The position numbers and the translations under genes were made by a program. A stretch of 64,000 nucleotides of DNA from Planctomycetota bacterium (lineage in GTDB: Bacteria > Planctomycetota > UBA11346): NCBI GenBank assembly GCA_014193115.1, contig BJHQ01000013.1, forward strand, positions 1 to 64,000. The letters run 5' to 3'. Positions 46,676 to 53,428 of this stretch are shown here, one piece after another (position 1 is the stretch's first letter; every line of letters starts with the position of its first letter). A model generated the notes under the pieces. That model worked only from the letters and a program-made list of their open reading frames with translations. It did not search any database and was not told the origin of the DNA.

Positions 46676-48409
46676 ATGCGCGCCATCATCATCGCTGGTC
46701 TTCCAGTCCTCTTCCTGTGCGGGGCAGAGCTGCCGCCATGCCCGCAGCCGATCCCGGGATTCGTCGCGCCGGCCGCTGGCGAGCACCCGCGGTTGTTCTT
46801 CCGCAAGTCTGAACTGGGCGCGATCAAGGCGAAAGCCGCGACCGAAGACGGCAAAAAGATCGTTGCCCGCCTGCGCCTGCTGCTCGACGGCGCCAACGGC
46901 GACGAACTGCCCGAGGGCTACAACGACTGTCCGAAGATCGAGATGAAGGACCACGCTCCGTCGAGCGTTGAAAACGCCGCCCACGGCAAAGCCTTCACGC
47001 TGTGGCACGCGGCCGGATACGGAATGCTGTGGCAGCTCACCGGCGAGAAGAAATACGCCGATCTTGGCAAGCAGTGCGCCGAAAAGATGTTCGACGGCCA
47101 GCGCGACCGCGACAGCGTGTACAGCTATTTCGATCCGGGCGGAGCGCTGCGCGCCGGCCCGTCGATCGGCGCCATGGCCATGGCCTATGACCTGAACTAC
47201 GACGGCTGGGACGAGGCGTTCCGCAAAAAGGTCGCCAGCAGCTTGTCGACGTTCAAAGGCCAAAAGGCGTTCACCTCGCTGCCCGAACTGGCTCGCGGCG
47301 CCAGGCACAATCCGCCCAAGAACCACTGGGGCGGCCAGGTCGGCGGCGCGGCTCTGGCCCTGCTCGCGATCAAGGACGATCCCGGCGTCGAGAATACGGC
47401 GGAGATCGCCAAATTGCTGGAGATCAACAAAGACGCGATGCGCCGACAGCTCGACGAGGGCTATTCCGAGTTCGGCTTCCAGTCCGAAGGCCAGGGACCT
47501 GGCAGCATCACCAGCGACACGGCCTATGTCCCGGCCCTCCAGGCCTGGCGGGTGGCAGGGGGCCAGGACTACATCGGCCCACGGCCGCGCGCCTCGTGGA
47601 TCGTGATGCTCAAGGTCCACGACCTGTTCCTGATCAATGGCAGCCCGTGGCTGTTCAACCGCAACATGGGCTATGGCCCTTCCTATGGCGTCGGCAATTA
47701 CGCTGCGAATGGAGAACGCAAAGGGCTGTCGCGGGGTGGCCAATGGGCCCAGGGCTTCGGTGCGATGGACGACAAATACAAAGGCGCAGCCTTGTGGTGC
47801 TACAACCACATCCTGGAAAAAGATGAGGACAAACGCAACTTCGATACGGTCAGCTATTATCCGCACCGGGCGGTGCTGTCGCTGATCAACTGGCCCTTTG
47901 GCCTGAAGGAGCAGAACCCGGCGGAGGTCCTCCCCAAGCTGATCCGCGACAGCAACGGCTATGTCACGACCCGCAACGGCTGGACCGGCGCTGCCGACTG
48001 CGGCGTCTCGCTGCTCAGCAAGACCCCGATCATGGCCTGGGGCCTCGGCATCCGCATGGACTGGGGCGCTTGGGGCGGTCCCACCGCCAGCTTCTGGGAG
48101 GATCGCCCCGACGGCTCCTTCAGCTTCAGCAATGACAAGGGCGAGTCCTATCTGGCCGTGGACTTTTCGAAGAAGAGCGGAGCGGACATGCTGGTCGTGG
48201 TGGCCGGGAAGGCGCTGGGCAAGGACGGCAACCTGAAAGGCCCCGAGGGGACCGCCCTGGCCACCACCCACACGATCGGCGGAAAACCGGTCCAGGTGAT
48301 CACCTTCGCCAAGGGCAAGCAGCCGGAGCGCGCCGAAGCCGGCGACGCGGTGACCGTCGGCGGCGAGAAGGTCTCCTTCGACGGCGTCAAGATCTCTGTC
48401 GCCTGGTAG
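46676..48409 (+). CDS. Secreted heparinase II/III-like polysaccharide lyase
   Basis: A 577-residue protein with a signal peptide (MRAIIIAGLPVLFLCGAELP). The first 350 residues are an alpha/alpha-toroid (HPRLFFRKSELGAIKAKA, AFTLWHAAGYGMLWQLTGE, GPSIGAMAMAYDLNYDGW), and the rest a beta-rich sandwich (WEDRPDGSFSFSNDKGESYL). This is the layout of heparinase II/III and alginate/oligoalginate lyase families. The HNHWG-type motif reads NHWGGQVGGAALALLAI, giving candidate catalytic residues. It likely cleaves an external polysaccharide. The ATG at 46646 would add ten residues before the signal. It is the last chromosomal-type gene before the A+T-rich array. Confidence 0.75.
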   Translation: MRAIIIAGLPVLFLCGAELPPCPQPIPGFVAPAAGEHPRLFFRKSELGAIKAKAATEDGKKIVARLRLLLDGANGDELPEGYNDCPKIEMKDHAPSSVENAAHGKAFTLWHAAGYGMLWQLTGEKKYADLGKQCAEKMFDGQRDRDSVYSYFDPGGALRAGPSIGAMAMAYDLNYDGWDEAFRKKVASSLSTFKGQKAFTSLPELARGARHNPPKNHWGGQVGGAALALLAIKDDPGVENTAEIAKLLEINKDAMRRQLDEGYSEFGFQSEGQGPGSITSDTAYVPALQAWRVAGGQDYIGPRPRASWIVMLKVHDLFLINGSPWLFNRNMGYGPSYGVGNYAANGERKGLSRGGQWAQGFGAMDDKYKGAALWCYNHILEKDEDKRNFDTVSYYPHRAVLSLINWPFGLKEQNPAEVLPKLIRDSNGYVTTRNGWTGAADCGVSLLSKTPIMAWGLGIRMDWGAWGGPTASFWEDRPDGSFSFSNDKGESYLAVDFSKKSGADMLVVVAGKALGKDGNLKGPEGTALATTHTIGGKPVQVITFAKGKQPERAEAGDAVTVGGEKVSFDGVKISVAW

Positions 48410-48440
48410 GGCGAGTTCTTTGGCCGCGCAGGCACGGCGC

Positions 48441-48458
48441 AGCTGATCACTGTTGGGC
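48441..48458 (+). repeat. Array boundary half-site (core GTTGGGC)
   Basis: AGCTGATCACTGTTGGGC follows the lyase gene by about 30 bp. It resembles only the right half of the downstream sites (GTGATCTTTGACGTTGGGC) and has no left arm. It could be a decayed attC site or the insertion point for the array. Confidence 0.55.
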
Positions 48459-48476
48459 GTTAAACAAAGGCAATTA

Positions 48477-48785
48477 ATGAAATACTCCAGACGCGAAATT
48501 GGACTAATGAAAATATTCATGTCGGTAATTCTGTCCATCGGAATTGTCACTGGAATAATTTCAATAATAACAATTGATCAATGGCCAACTCAAACAGTTA
48601 TTGAACATAAATCAGATTATGAAGGCAATATTATTGATCACAAAAGAAATGAAATATATAAACCGAACATTCCCTTGATGTATATGATAATGTCGCTATG
48701 TTTTACAGCATTAAGTATAGCCGGTATTATCGGCATTAAAATGGTGGTCAAAAATGATGGTAAAGATAAGGATGTATTAGGATGA
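48477..48785 (+). CDS. Cassette 1: small two-helix membrane protein, unknown
   Basis: A 102-residue protein, A+T-rich codons unlike the neighbouring chromosome. Two hydrophobic helices (about 10-34, MKIFMSVILSIGIVTGIISI; and 71-92, MYMIMSLCFTALSIAGIIGI) flank a charged external loop of about 35 residues. No family recognised. The ATG lies 18 bp after the cassette core GTTGGGC; there is no strong ribosome-binding site. It ends 9 bp before the 38-bp repeat that is also found at the far end of the array. Small membrane proteins are common in cassettes, sometimes as immunity or stress proteins; nothing here proves a role. Confidence 0.7.
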   Translation: MKYSRREIGLMKIFMSVILSIGIVTGIISIITIDQWPTQTVIEHKSDYEGNIIDHKRNEIYKPNIPLMYMIMSLCFTALSIAGIIGIKMVVKNDGKDKDVLG

Positions 48786-48794
48786 CAGAAAACG

Positions 48795-48832
48795 TGCTTG
48801 GTATCAAGGTCCAAGTGCAACACCTTAAGCAA
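48795..48832. repeat. 38-bp direct repeat, copy 1
   Basis: TGCTTGGTATCAAGGTCCAA continuing to CCTTAAGCAA, just after the cassette-1 gene. It is identical to 51158-51195 except for one base. GCTT...AAGG can pair with CCTTAAGC leaving a six-base bulge, so it could fold as a single strand. Confidence 0.9.
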
Positions 48833-48838
48833 GAATTA

Positions 48839-48870
48839 ATCCGCCGGCCCGGTGAACTTTGACGTTGGGA
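48839..48870 (+). repeat. attC-like right half, core GTTGGGA (site B)
   Basis: TCCGCCGGCCCGGTGAACTT, then TGACGTTGGGA, matching the right halves of the other sites. The usual left arm (AACAAGGCGATG) is absent; the 38-bp repeat occupies that place. The core ends in A instead of a pyrimidine. Confidence 0.65.
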
Positions 48871-48877
48871 GACCATT

Positions 48878-49438
48878 ATGAATATCCCAATCCGATACTT
48901 GATAAGAATAATAATTTATGTTGGAATGATAGTTCTATTAATGATTAATTTTACTGTCCATGAAAAATCGAATGCTCTAAAAAGAATTAAGTATGAATAT
49001 TTTCTTACTAAAACAGAAAACTTGATAGAAATTCCAAAATTACCAGAAAAAATACATATGCTTTCTCTGATAATTGATGGAATTGAAAAAGAATCCATTG
49101 TGGTTAAATTTCCAAAATACGGTTATGAAGTTTCCTACGATGGCGATATGACATTAATTAATAATCTTTTTCATGCCGATAATTTGATAATTTCTTTGAC
49201 GGGAGATCTTTCAAATCGAATTATCACATGCAAAATCAGACCTAGATTTTGCGGGTGTGAATTTATTCCTGATTTATTGGCATTATTAACATTGATAATT
49301 ACATTTTTCCTGTACACAATAATTGAAATAATTATCTATTTTAAGAAAATCAGGACAGTCGCCAAACAAGGCGATGCGCCAGATCCGGCGACGAACGCTA
49401 CTCCTGTTCCGCCAACGTCTTTTCCGCCGGCCCGGTGA
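48878..49438 (+). CDS. Cassette 2: membrane protein of unknown function, tail encoded by attC
   Basis: A 186-residue protein starting 7 bp after the GTTGGGA core. It has an N-terminal hydrophobic helix (about 6-25, YLIRIIIYVGMIVLLMINF), a roughly 100-residue extracytoplasmic domain with three Cys, and a second long helix near 130-155 (DLLALLTLIITFFLYTIIEI). The final 26 residues (AKQGDAPDPATNATPVPPTS and PPAR) are translated from the attC-like site itself, so they are probably a passenger tail. No family recognised. Codon usage is strongly A+T-biased. Confidence 0.7.
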   Translation: MNIPIRYLIRIIIYVGMIVLLMINFTVHEKSNALKRIKYEYFLTKTENLIEIPKLPEKIHMLSLIIDGIEKESIVVKFPKYGYEVSYDGDMTLINNLFHADNLIISLTGDLSNRIITCKIRPRFCGCEFIPDLLALLTLIITFFLYTIIEIIIYFKKIRTVAKQGDAPDPATNATPVPPTSFPPAR

Positions 49439-49453
49439 TCTTTGACGTTGGGC
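49357..49453 (+). repeat. attC-like site C
   Basis: A 97-bp site: left arm GCCAAACAAGGCGATGCGCC, then CAGATCCGGCG, a variable centre, and right arm CGCCGGCCCGGTGATC, ending TTTGACGTTGGGC. CCGGCG and CGCCGG are complementary, and GCCAAAC is one change from the inverse of GTTGGGC. This is the best-formed recombination-type site in the array. Confidence 0.75.
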
Positions 49454-49468
49454 AGATAAAAGAGTTAA

Positions 49469-50070
49469 ATGATACCAATAACATTAATTAATATGAATAA
49501 GAACATCGCGTATCATCTAAAAGAGGATGATACTGGTAATATTATTTTTGGCGGTAAACGAAATCAATAATCAAAGGAAGTGTCGATGTTGTTGTGCATA
49601 AATTTTTAACTATCCCCAAGGGGCTTTTGGGAAATAATGACTGTGATTTGGAATTGGTTTATAATATTACAATGGAAGGAGATATGCAATATGAATACTC
49701 GGAAAATACTATCGATATTGGCTATTTTCAAGGCAAATATACAGATTTATGGCCGGATGAAAATTATCCACAAATTTTTCCAGAAAAGAAATTCTCCATA
49801 ACAGGTACTTTTGAATTTATCGATATTAATGATTTATATGACGATGAGTTGTATCAAGGGATTGATTTTGCAGTGCATCCAGATGACATGAAATATTTTA
49901 CAAATAAGACGTCAAAGGGCGATGATTATAGATGTGTGGCTATAGTTAGAAACATCATCAGTATAGATTCAGAAAGAAATATATGGTGCGTTGATAACCC
50001 ATTTATTAATATCGTATGGGTCAAAAATAATAAAAGTAAATCAATTCAGGCGTATAATGAATGTTCATAA
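49469..50070 (+). pseudogene. Cassette 3: unknown acidic protein, apparently frameshifted
   Basis: ATG 49469 opens a 33-codon frame (…YHLKEDDTGNIIFGGKRNQ, stop 49568). The sequence continues in another frame as KSIIKGSVDVVV and then the 157-residue stretch HKFLTIPKGLLGNND... to 50070. Inserting one base in GGTAAACGAAATC (49553-49565) joins them into one protein of about 200 residues. As it stands, only GTG 49594 could start the second part, without a ribosome-binding site. The product is acidic, Asp/Tyr-rich (DIGYFQGKYTDLWPDENYPQ), with no signal peptide or recognised family. It could be a true frameshift mutation, a sequence error or a recoding site. Confidence 0.6.
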
Positions 50071-50072
50071 AT

Positions 50073-50142
50073 CTGCCCGCCAAGGCGATGTACCGGAGCC
50101 TGCGAATAAAATCCGCCGGTCCGGTGATCTTTGATGTTGGGC
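50073..50142 (+). repeat. attC-like site D
   Basis: A 70-bp site: left CTGCCCGCCAAGGCGATGTA, then CCGGAGCC; right CCGCCGGTCCGGTGATC, ending TTTGATGTTGGGC. Left ACCGGA pairs with right TCCGGT. The conserved AAC of the left core is missing (GCC instead), probably through a small deletion. Confidence 0.72.
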
Positions 50143-50191
50143 AGACATAATATTAATAAGACTTTTTTCAACCATAGAAAGATAAAATAAT

Positions 50192-50626
50192 ATGATTCGG
50201 CGATCAGTAAGATCAGATAATGATTTCATAAGAAAATACGATGAATTCACGGGTGACAGAAAAGTCGAATCAATGAGGGCTGAATTATTTGTTTATATAC
50301 TTGATAATAATCCAGTTGGCTACATTACCATATCAAATAACCTATTTTTGAACTATCCTATGATTTCATATTTGTGCGTTCAGCCAGAACATCGCAGAAA
50401 ACACATTGCGACAAAATTGATTTCGCACATTCGTGAGCTGTATCATGGTTGTCCAATTTGGGTTACCACTGAAGAATGGAATCAACCAATGAAAGACTTG
50501 CTATTAAAAAATGGTTTTGGTGAATCAGGTGCCTTAAAATTCCTAAATAAAGACGGATCGCGTGAATGTTTTTATGTGAATAACCCAATATTCCCCTCGT
50601 CCAATACTATCGATATTCAAAAATGA
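50192..50626 (+). CDS. Cassette 4: GNAT-family N-acetyltransferase
   Basis: A 144-residue GNAT protein. The acetyl-CoA-binding motif A is VQPEHRRKHIATKLISHI (Q/R-x-x-x-x-A near 75-90), preceded by the strand PMISYLCV, and MKDLLLKNGFGESGALKFL is the typical C-terminal alpha4-beta pattern. Such enzymes acetylate amines: antibiotics, polyamines, proteins or toxin-modified tRNA. Acetyltransferases are among the most frequent cassette products. The A+T-rich codon use matches its neighbours in the array but not the chromosome. Substrate unknown; no paired small gene that would suggest a toxin-antitoxin system. Confidence 0.85.
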   Translation: MIRRSVRSDNDFIRKYDEFTGDRKVESMRAELFVYILDNNPVGYITISNNLFLNYPMISYLCVQPEHRRKHIATKLISHIRELYHGCPIWVTTEEWNQPMKDLLLKNGFGESGALKFLNKDGSRECFYVNNPIFPSSNTIDIQK

Positions 50627-50642
50627 TTTTTTTGAAAAACGT

Positions 50643-50736
50643 CCAGCCAACAAGTCGATGCGCTGGAGCCGGCCACTACTTTCTTTTCTGCTTGGCAACA
50701 TCTCACCGGCCAGCCCAGTGATCTTTGACGTTGGGC
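50643..50736 (+). repeat. attC-like site E
   Basis: A 94-bp site: left CCAGCCAACAAGTCGATGCG, then CTGGAGCCGG; right CCGGCCAGCCCAGTGATC, ending TTTGACGTTGGGC. Left CTGG and GCCGG match right CCGGC and CCAG. Here the stem bases differ from sites C and D on both arms together, i.e. compensating changes. Confidence 0.75.
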
Positions 50737-50788
50737 AGATTTAATATTTAAACAGCAGTAAAATGACCATAAAAAAATATATATTCGG

Positions 50789-51151
50789 GTGGGTGTAATT
50801 ATACCATTGTTGATTCTTTTCGGTTGTTATCAAAGAGATGTTGACGATATATGGATGATTAGGAAATCTTCGATAATATTATGGGAATGCAATGATAATA
50901 ATAAGGTTTCGACAAAGGAGATTATCGTGTTTGACAATGGATTAATGAAAGAAAATTGTTATGATTATGTAATTCATATAGATCACATGGGAACAATAGA
51001 CGAGCGATCAATTGGAGTTATTAGCAATAATGGAATTAGATTAGTTGGAAGACCTAAACAGACAATTATTACAAATCTTGGAACAATGAGATGGTATGGA
51101 AATGAATTAAATAGGGAAAATAAATGCGGGTGGTTATACGAAAAGAAATAG
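50789..51151 (+). CDS. Cassette 5: small lipoprotein, unknown (start region possibly frameshifted)
   Basis: A 120-residue protein from GTG 50789, beginning MGVIIPLLILFGCYQRD with a lipobox LFGC, so it is probably a lipid-anchored envelope protein. The mature part is about 108 residues, mostly beta, with four Cys in total (STKEIIVFDNGLMKENCYDY, GIRLVGRPKQTIITNLGTM). No family recognised. A better signal peptide (MTIKKIYIRVGVIIPLLILF, then GC) would result from ATG 50763 if the seven-A run at 50771-50777 had one more A. Either the gene uses the GTG or the start is frameshifted. Confidence 0.68.
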   Translation: MGVIIPLLILFGCYQRDVDDIWMIRKSSIILWECNDNNKVSTKEIIVFDNGLMKENCYDYVIHIDHMGTIDERSIGVISNNGIRLVGRPKQTIITNLGTMRWYGNELNRENKCGWLYEKK

Positions 51152-51157
51152 AATACC

Positions 51158-51195
51158 TGCTTGGTATCAAGGTCCAAGTGCAAAACCTTAAGCAA
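51158..51195. repeat. 38-bp direct repeat, copy 2
   Basis: Same 38-bp sequence as 48795-48832 with one change, again placed a few bases after the stop codon of a cassette gene. The two copies bracket cassettes 2-5 in direct orientation. Confidence 0.9.
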
Positions 51196-51234
51196 CGTTT
51201 ATAGCCTCTTGCGGCGTACGGTAAAATTGTCCCT

Positions 51235-51269
51235 TCCGCCGGCTCGGTAAGGATTCTTTGACGTTCTGA
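51235..51269 (+). repeat. Degenerate right half-site at the array end (site F)
   Basis: TCCGCCGGCTCGGTAAGGAT, then TCTTTGACGTTCTGA, is clearly related to the other right halves but the core has decayed (GTTCTGA) and a few bases are inserted. Base composition returns to chromosomal values immediately after it, so it marks the distal boundary. Confidence 0.6.
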
Positions 51270-51453
51270 TTCCAACGATCCGGGCTGCTTCCGGCGTGTC
51301 GCCTGCTGCTGGCTTGGCGTTCCGCAGCCGGCCGAATCGGCCGAATGCCGTACCCGTAGGGATCCAGGCGTGCGGTCGCCGCCGGTCATCGGGCGATCCG
51401 GCACGGTTGTCGCGTCGGCTGGGGTGGATCCTGCCGCCGTCGCACAACGCACC

Positions 51454-52779
51454 ATGCTCACCCTCGATCGCTACCACCACCAGTTGAACGCCCTGCCCGT
51501 GGTCCAGGCCTCGGGCGTGGTGCTGCGGGTGGTCGGATTGGCGGTGGTGGCCTCCGGTCCGGGTCTCCCGGTGGGCGATACCGTGGCGATCCGCGACACC
51601 CAGGGGGGCAGCCGGGTGGCGGTGGTCACCGGTTTCCGCGAGGGCGAGGTGATCCTCCAGCCCCTCGGCCGGCTCGACGGCATCCGTCCCGGCGACCAGG
51701 TCATTGCGCGGCATCGCGGGCTCGATCTGCCGGTCGGCCCTGGGCTGATCGGGCGGGTGATCGATGGCCTGGGCGAACCGCTCGATGGCCTCGGTCCGAT
51801 CCCTGGGCTGGCCCGGCGCAGCCTGCATGGCGAGCCACCACCGGCGATGCTCCGGGCACCGATCGACCGCATCCTCGAAACCGGCATCAAAGCGGTGGAC
51901 TCGCTGTTCACCCTGGGCTGCGGCCAGCGCCTGGGCATCTTCGCCGGATCCGGGGTCGGCAAATCGACGCTGCTCGGCGAGATGGCCAAGCACGCCAAGG
52001 CCGAGGTCAACGTCATCGCTCTGGTCGGCGAACGCGGCCGCGAGGTCGGCGATTTCATGGCCAAGGCCCTCGGGCCCGAGGGTCTGCGGCGTAGCGTGGT
52101 GATCGCCGCCACCAGCGATCGGCCGGCGGTGGAGCGGATGTCCGCGGCTCTCGCCGCCCACGCTGTGGCCGAGCATTTCCGCGACGCCGGTCTGGACGTG
52201 CTGCTGATGCTCGACTCGATCACCCGGCTGTGCCAGGCCCAGCGCGAAATCGGTCTGGCGGCCGGCGAACCGCCGGTGCGCAGCGGTTATCCGCCCAGCG
52301 CCTTCGCCATGCTCCCCCGGCTGCTCGAACGGGCTGGGATGGGGGTCACTGGCAGCGGCGGAAAACCCGGATCGATCACTGCGCTGTACACGGTCCTGGT
52401 CGAAGGCGACGACGAGAACGATCCGGTTGCCGACACCGTCCGCGCCATCCTCGACGGTCACCTGTTCCTATCGCGCAAGCTCGCCGGCCAGGCGATCTAT
52501 CCGGCCATCGATCCGACCCTGTCGGTCAGCCGCCTGCTCCAGGACCTGGCGACCCCCGAGGAGCAGGCCCTGGTCCAGAAGGCCCGAGGTCTGTGGAGCG
52601 AATATGAACGGGTCCGCGATCTGGTCGAGGTCGGCGCGTACCGTGCTGGAACCGATCCGCGCATCGATCAGGCCATCGCCGCCCATCCCCGACTGAGCGC
52701 CTTCGTCCGCCAGGACATCGGCTTCGCCGCCAGCCGGGCCGAGACCATGAAACAGCTCAAGACCGCGGTGGGGGCGTGA
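51454..52779 (+). CDS. fliI: Flagellar export ATPase FliI
   Basis: A 441-residue F1-type ATPase energising the flagellar type III export apparatus. Walker A GIFAGSGVGKSTLL (about 163-172), the following VNVIALVGERGREVGDF, Walker B VLLMLDSITRLCQAQREIG, and QAIYPAIDPTLSVSR are diagnostic; GLIGRVIDGLGEPLDG precedes them. Start set at ATG 51454, giving a normal FliI length; an in-frame GTG at 51370 would add 28 residues. It is the first gene of a flagellar operon and begins about 190 bp after the end of the cassette array. Confidence 0.96.
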   Translation: MLTLDRYHHQLNALPVVQASGVVLRVVGLAVVASGPGLPVGDTVAIRDTQGGSRVAVVTGFREGEVILQPLGRLDGIRPGDQVIARHRGLDLPVGPGLIGRVIDGLGEPLDGLGPIPGLARRSLHGEPPPAMLRAPIDRILETGIKAVDSLFTLGCGQRLGIFAGSGVGKSTLLGEMAKHAKAEVNVIALVGERGREVGDFMAKALGPEGLRRSVVIAATSDRPAVERMSAALAAHAVAEHFRDAGLDVLLMLDSITRLCQAQREIGLAAGEPPVRSGYPPSAFAMLPRLLERAGMGVTGSGGKPGSITALYTVLVEGDDENDPVADTVRAILDGHLFLSRKLAGQAIYPAIDPTLSVSRLLQDLATPEEQALVQKARGLWSEYERVRDLVEVGAYRAGTDPRIDQAIAAHPRLSAFVRQDIGFAASRAETMKQLKTAVGA

Positions 52780-52801
52780 TGCAGCCCGGAACCCTTTGCG
52801 C

Positions 52802-52981
52802 ACCGCCAAGGCGTCGCAACGCCAAAGAAAAACAGCAGAGATTTTCCGCCCATCGGAAGGCAAGCTGGGTGCGCGCGGCGCTTCCGCCGACCGCCTGCGA
52901 CGCGGCGCTCTGGCGGCTCGGCGATGAGTGCATCGCTCCATTCCCCTGCCTGCCACCGTGGCGCCGCGGCGCGTCGCCGGT
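52802..52981. repeat. Inverted-repeat element between fliI and fliJ
   Basis: Left ACCGCCAAGGCGTCGCAACG (52802 on) and right GTGGCGCCGCGGCGCGTCGC plus CGGT (to 52981) are diverged inverted arms of the same family as 24402-24537. The element fills most of the 223-bp gap between two flagellar genes usually placed back to back. Confidence 0.55.
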
Positions 52982-53002
52982 TATCTTTTAAGGATTTCTG
53001 CC

Positions 53003-53428
53003 ATGTCTGCACGATTCCAAGCCATCCATGATCTGGCCACCGCCCAGGTCGATGCCGTCCGCCGTGAGCTGGGCAAGCAGGAATTCCAGCGCGCCCAGCT
53101 GTCGGTGGGCATCGCCGACACCGAGGCCGGCATGATCGCCGCCGGCGATGCTGCTGGCCCGGCCCTGCGCGAGCAATTCTCGCTGTTCTGGCAGGCCAGG
53201 CAGGGCCAGTTGACCAAGCTGCGCCATGACCTGCACACGGTCGACGCGGGCATCGCCAAGACCCGCGAGGCCCTGCGCGAGGCCCATCGCCGGCTGGCAG
53301 CCCTCGACGCCCTGCGTGAACGCGACCGGATCGAGGCCAACCGCCAAGAACAACGGGCGGAACAGCGGCGCAACGATGAGTTCGCCGCCATCCGCCGCCA
53401 GATGACCGTGGAAGGCAGCGCGGCGTGA
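53003..53428 (+). CDS. fliJ: FliJ-type flagellar export chaperone
   Basis: A 141-residue, almost wholly helical charged protein (QFSLFWQARQGQLTKLRHDL, REAHRRLAALDALRERDRIE) with the coiled-coil hairpin form of FliJ, the stalk protein that escorts chaperones and contacts FliI and FlhA. Sequence identity in this family is always low; the call rests on length, coiled coil and position after fliI. AAGGA at 52990 supports ATG 53003. Its stop overlaps the next gene's GTG (GTGA). Confidence 0.82.
   Translation: MSARFQAIHDLATAQVDAVRRELGKQEFQRAQLSVGIADTEAGMIAAGDAAGPALREQFSLFWQARQGQLTKLRHDLHTVDAGIAKTREALREAHRRLAALDALRERDRIEANRQEQRAEQRRNDEFAAIRRQMTVEGSAA

Larger units (their letters stand above)
48452..51265 (+). 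mobile_element. Integron-type gene-cassette array without visible integrase (CALIN-like)
   Basis: Five short plus-strand genes, each followed by a site with the pattern CCGCCGG...CGGTGATCTTTGACGTTGGGC. Core sequences GTTGGGC (GTTRRRY consensus) occur at 48452, 49447, 50136 and 50730, with a GTTGGGA variant at 48864 and a degenerate GTT at 51263. Base composition drops from very G+C-rich to roughly one third G+C exactly within these limits. Left arms (AACAAGGCGATG and variants) are complementary to right arms, as in attC sites. No integrase gene lies in the window. Gene content and site structure are seen; the integron interpretation is inference from the known attC pattern. Confidence 0.8.

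Noticed and set aside
49586-49609. ATG 49586 as the start of the main cassette 3 gene
   Set aside because: It is in a different frame from the 158-residue stretch and stops after seven codons.
48452-51265. Toxin-antitoxin, prophage or insertion-sequence island
   Set aside because: No transposase, phage gene, terminal inverted repeats or paired short genes are seen; the repeated sites match the integron-cassette pattern better.
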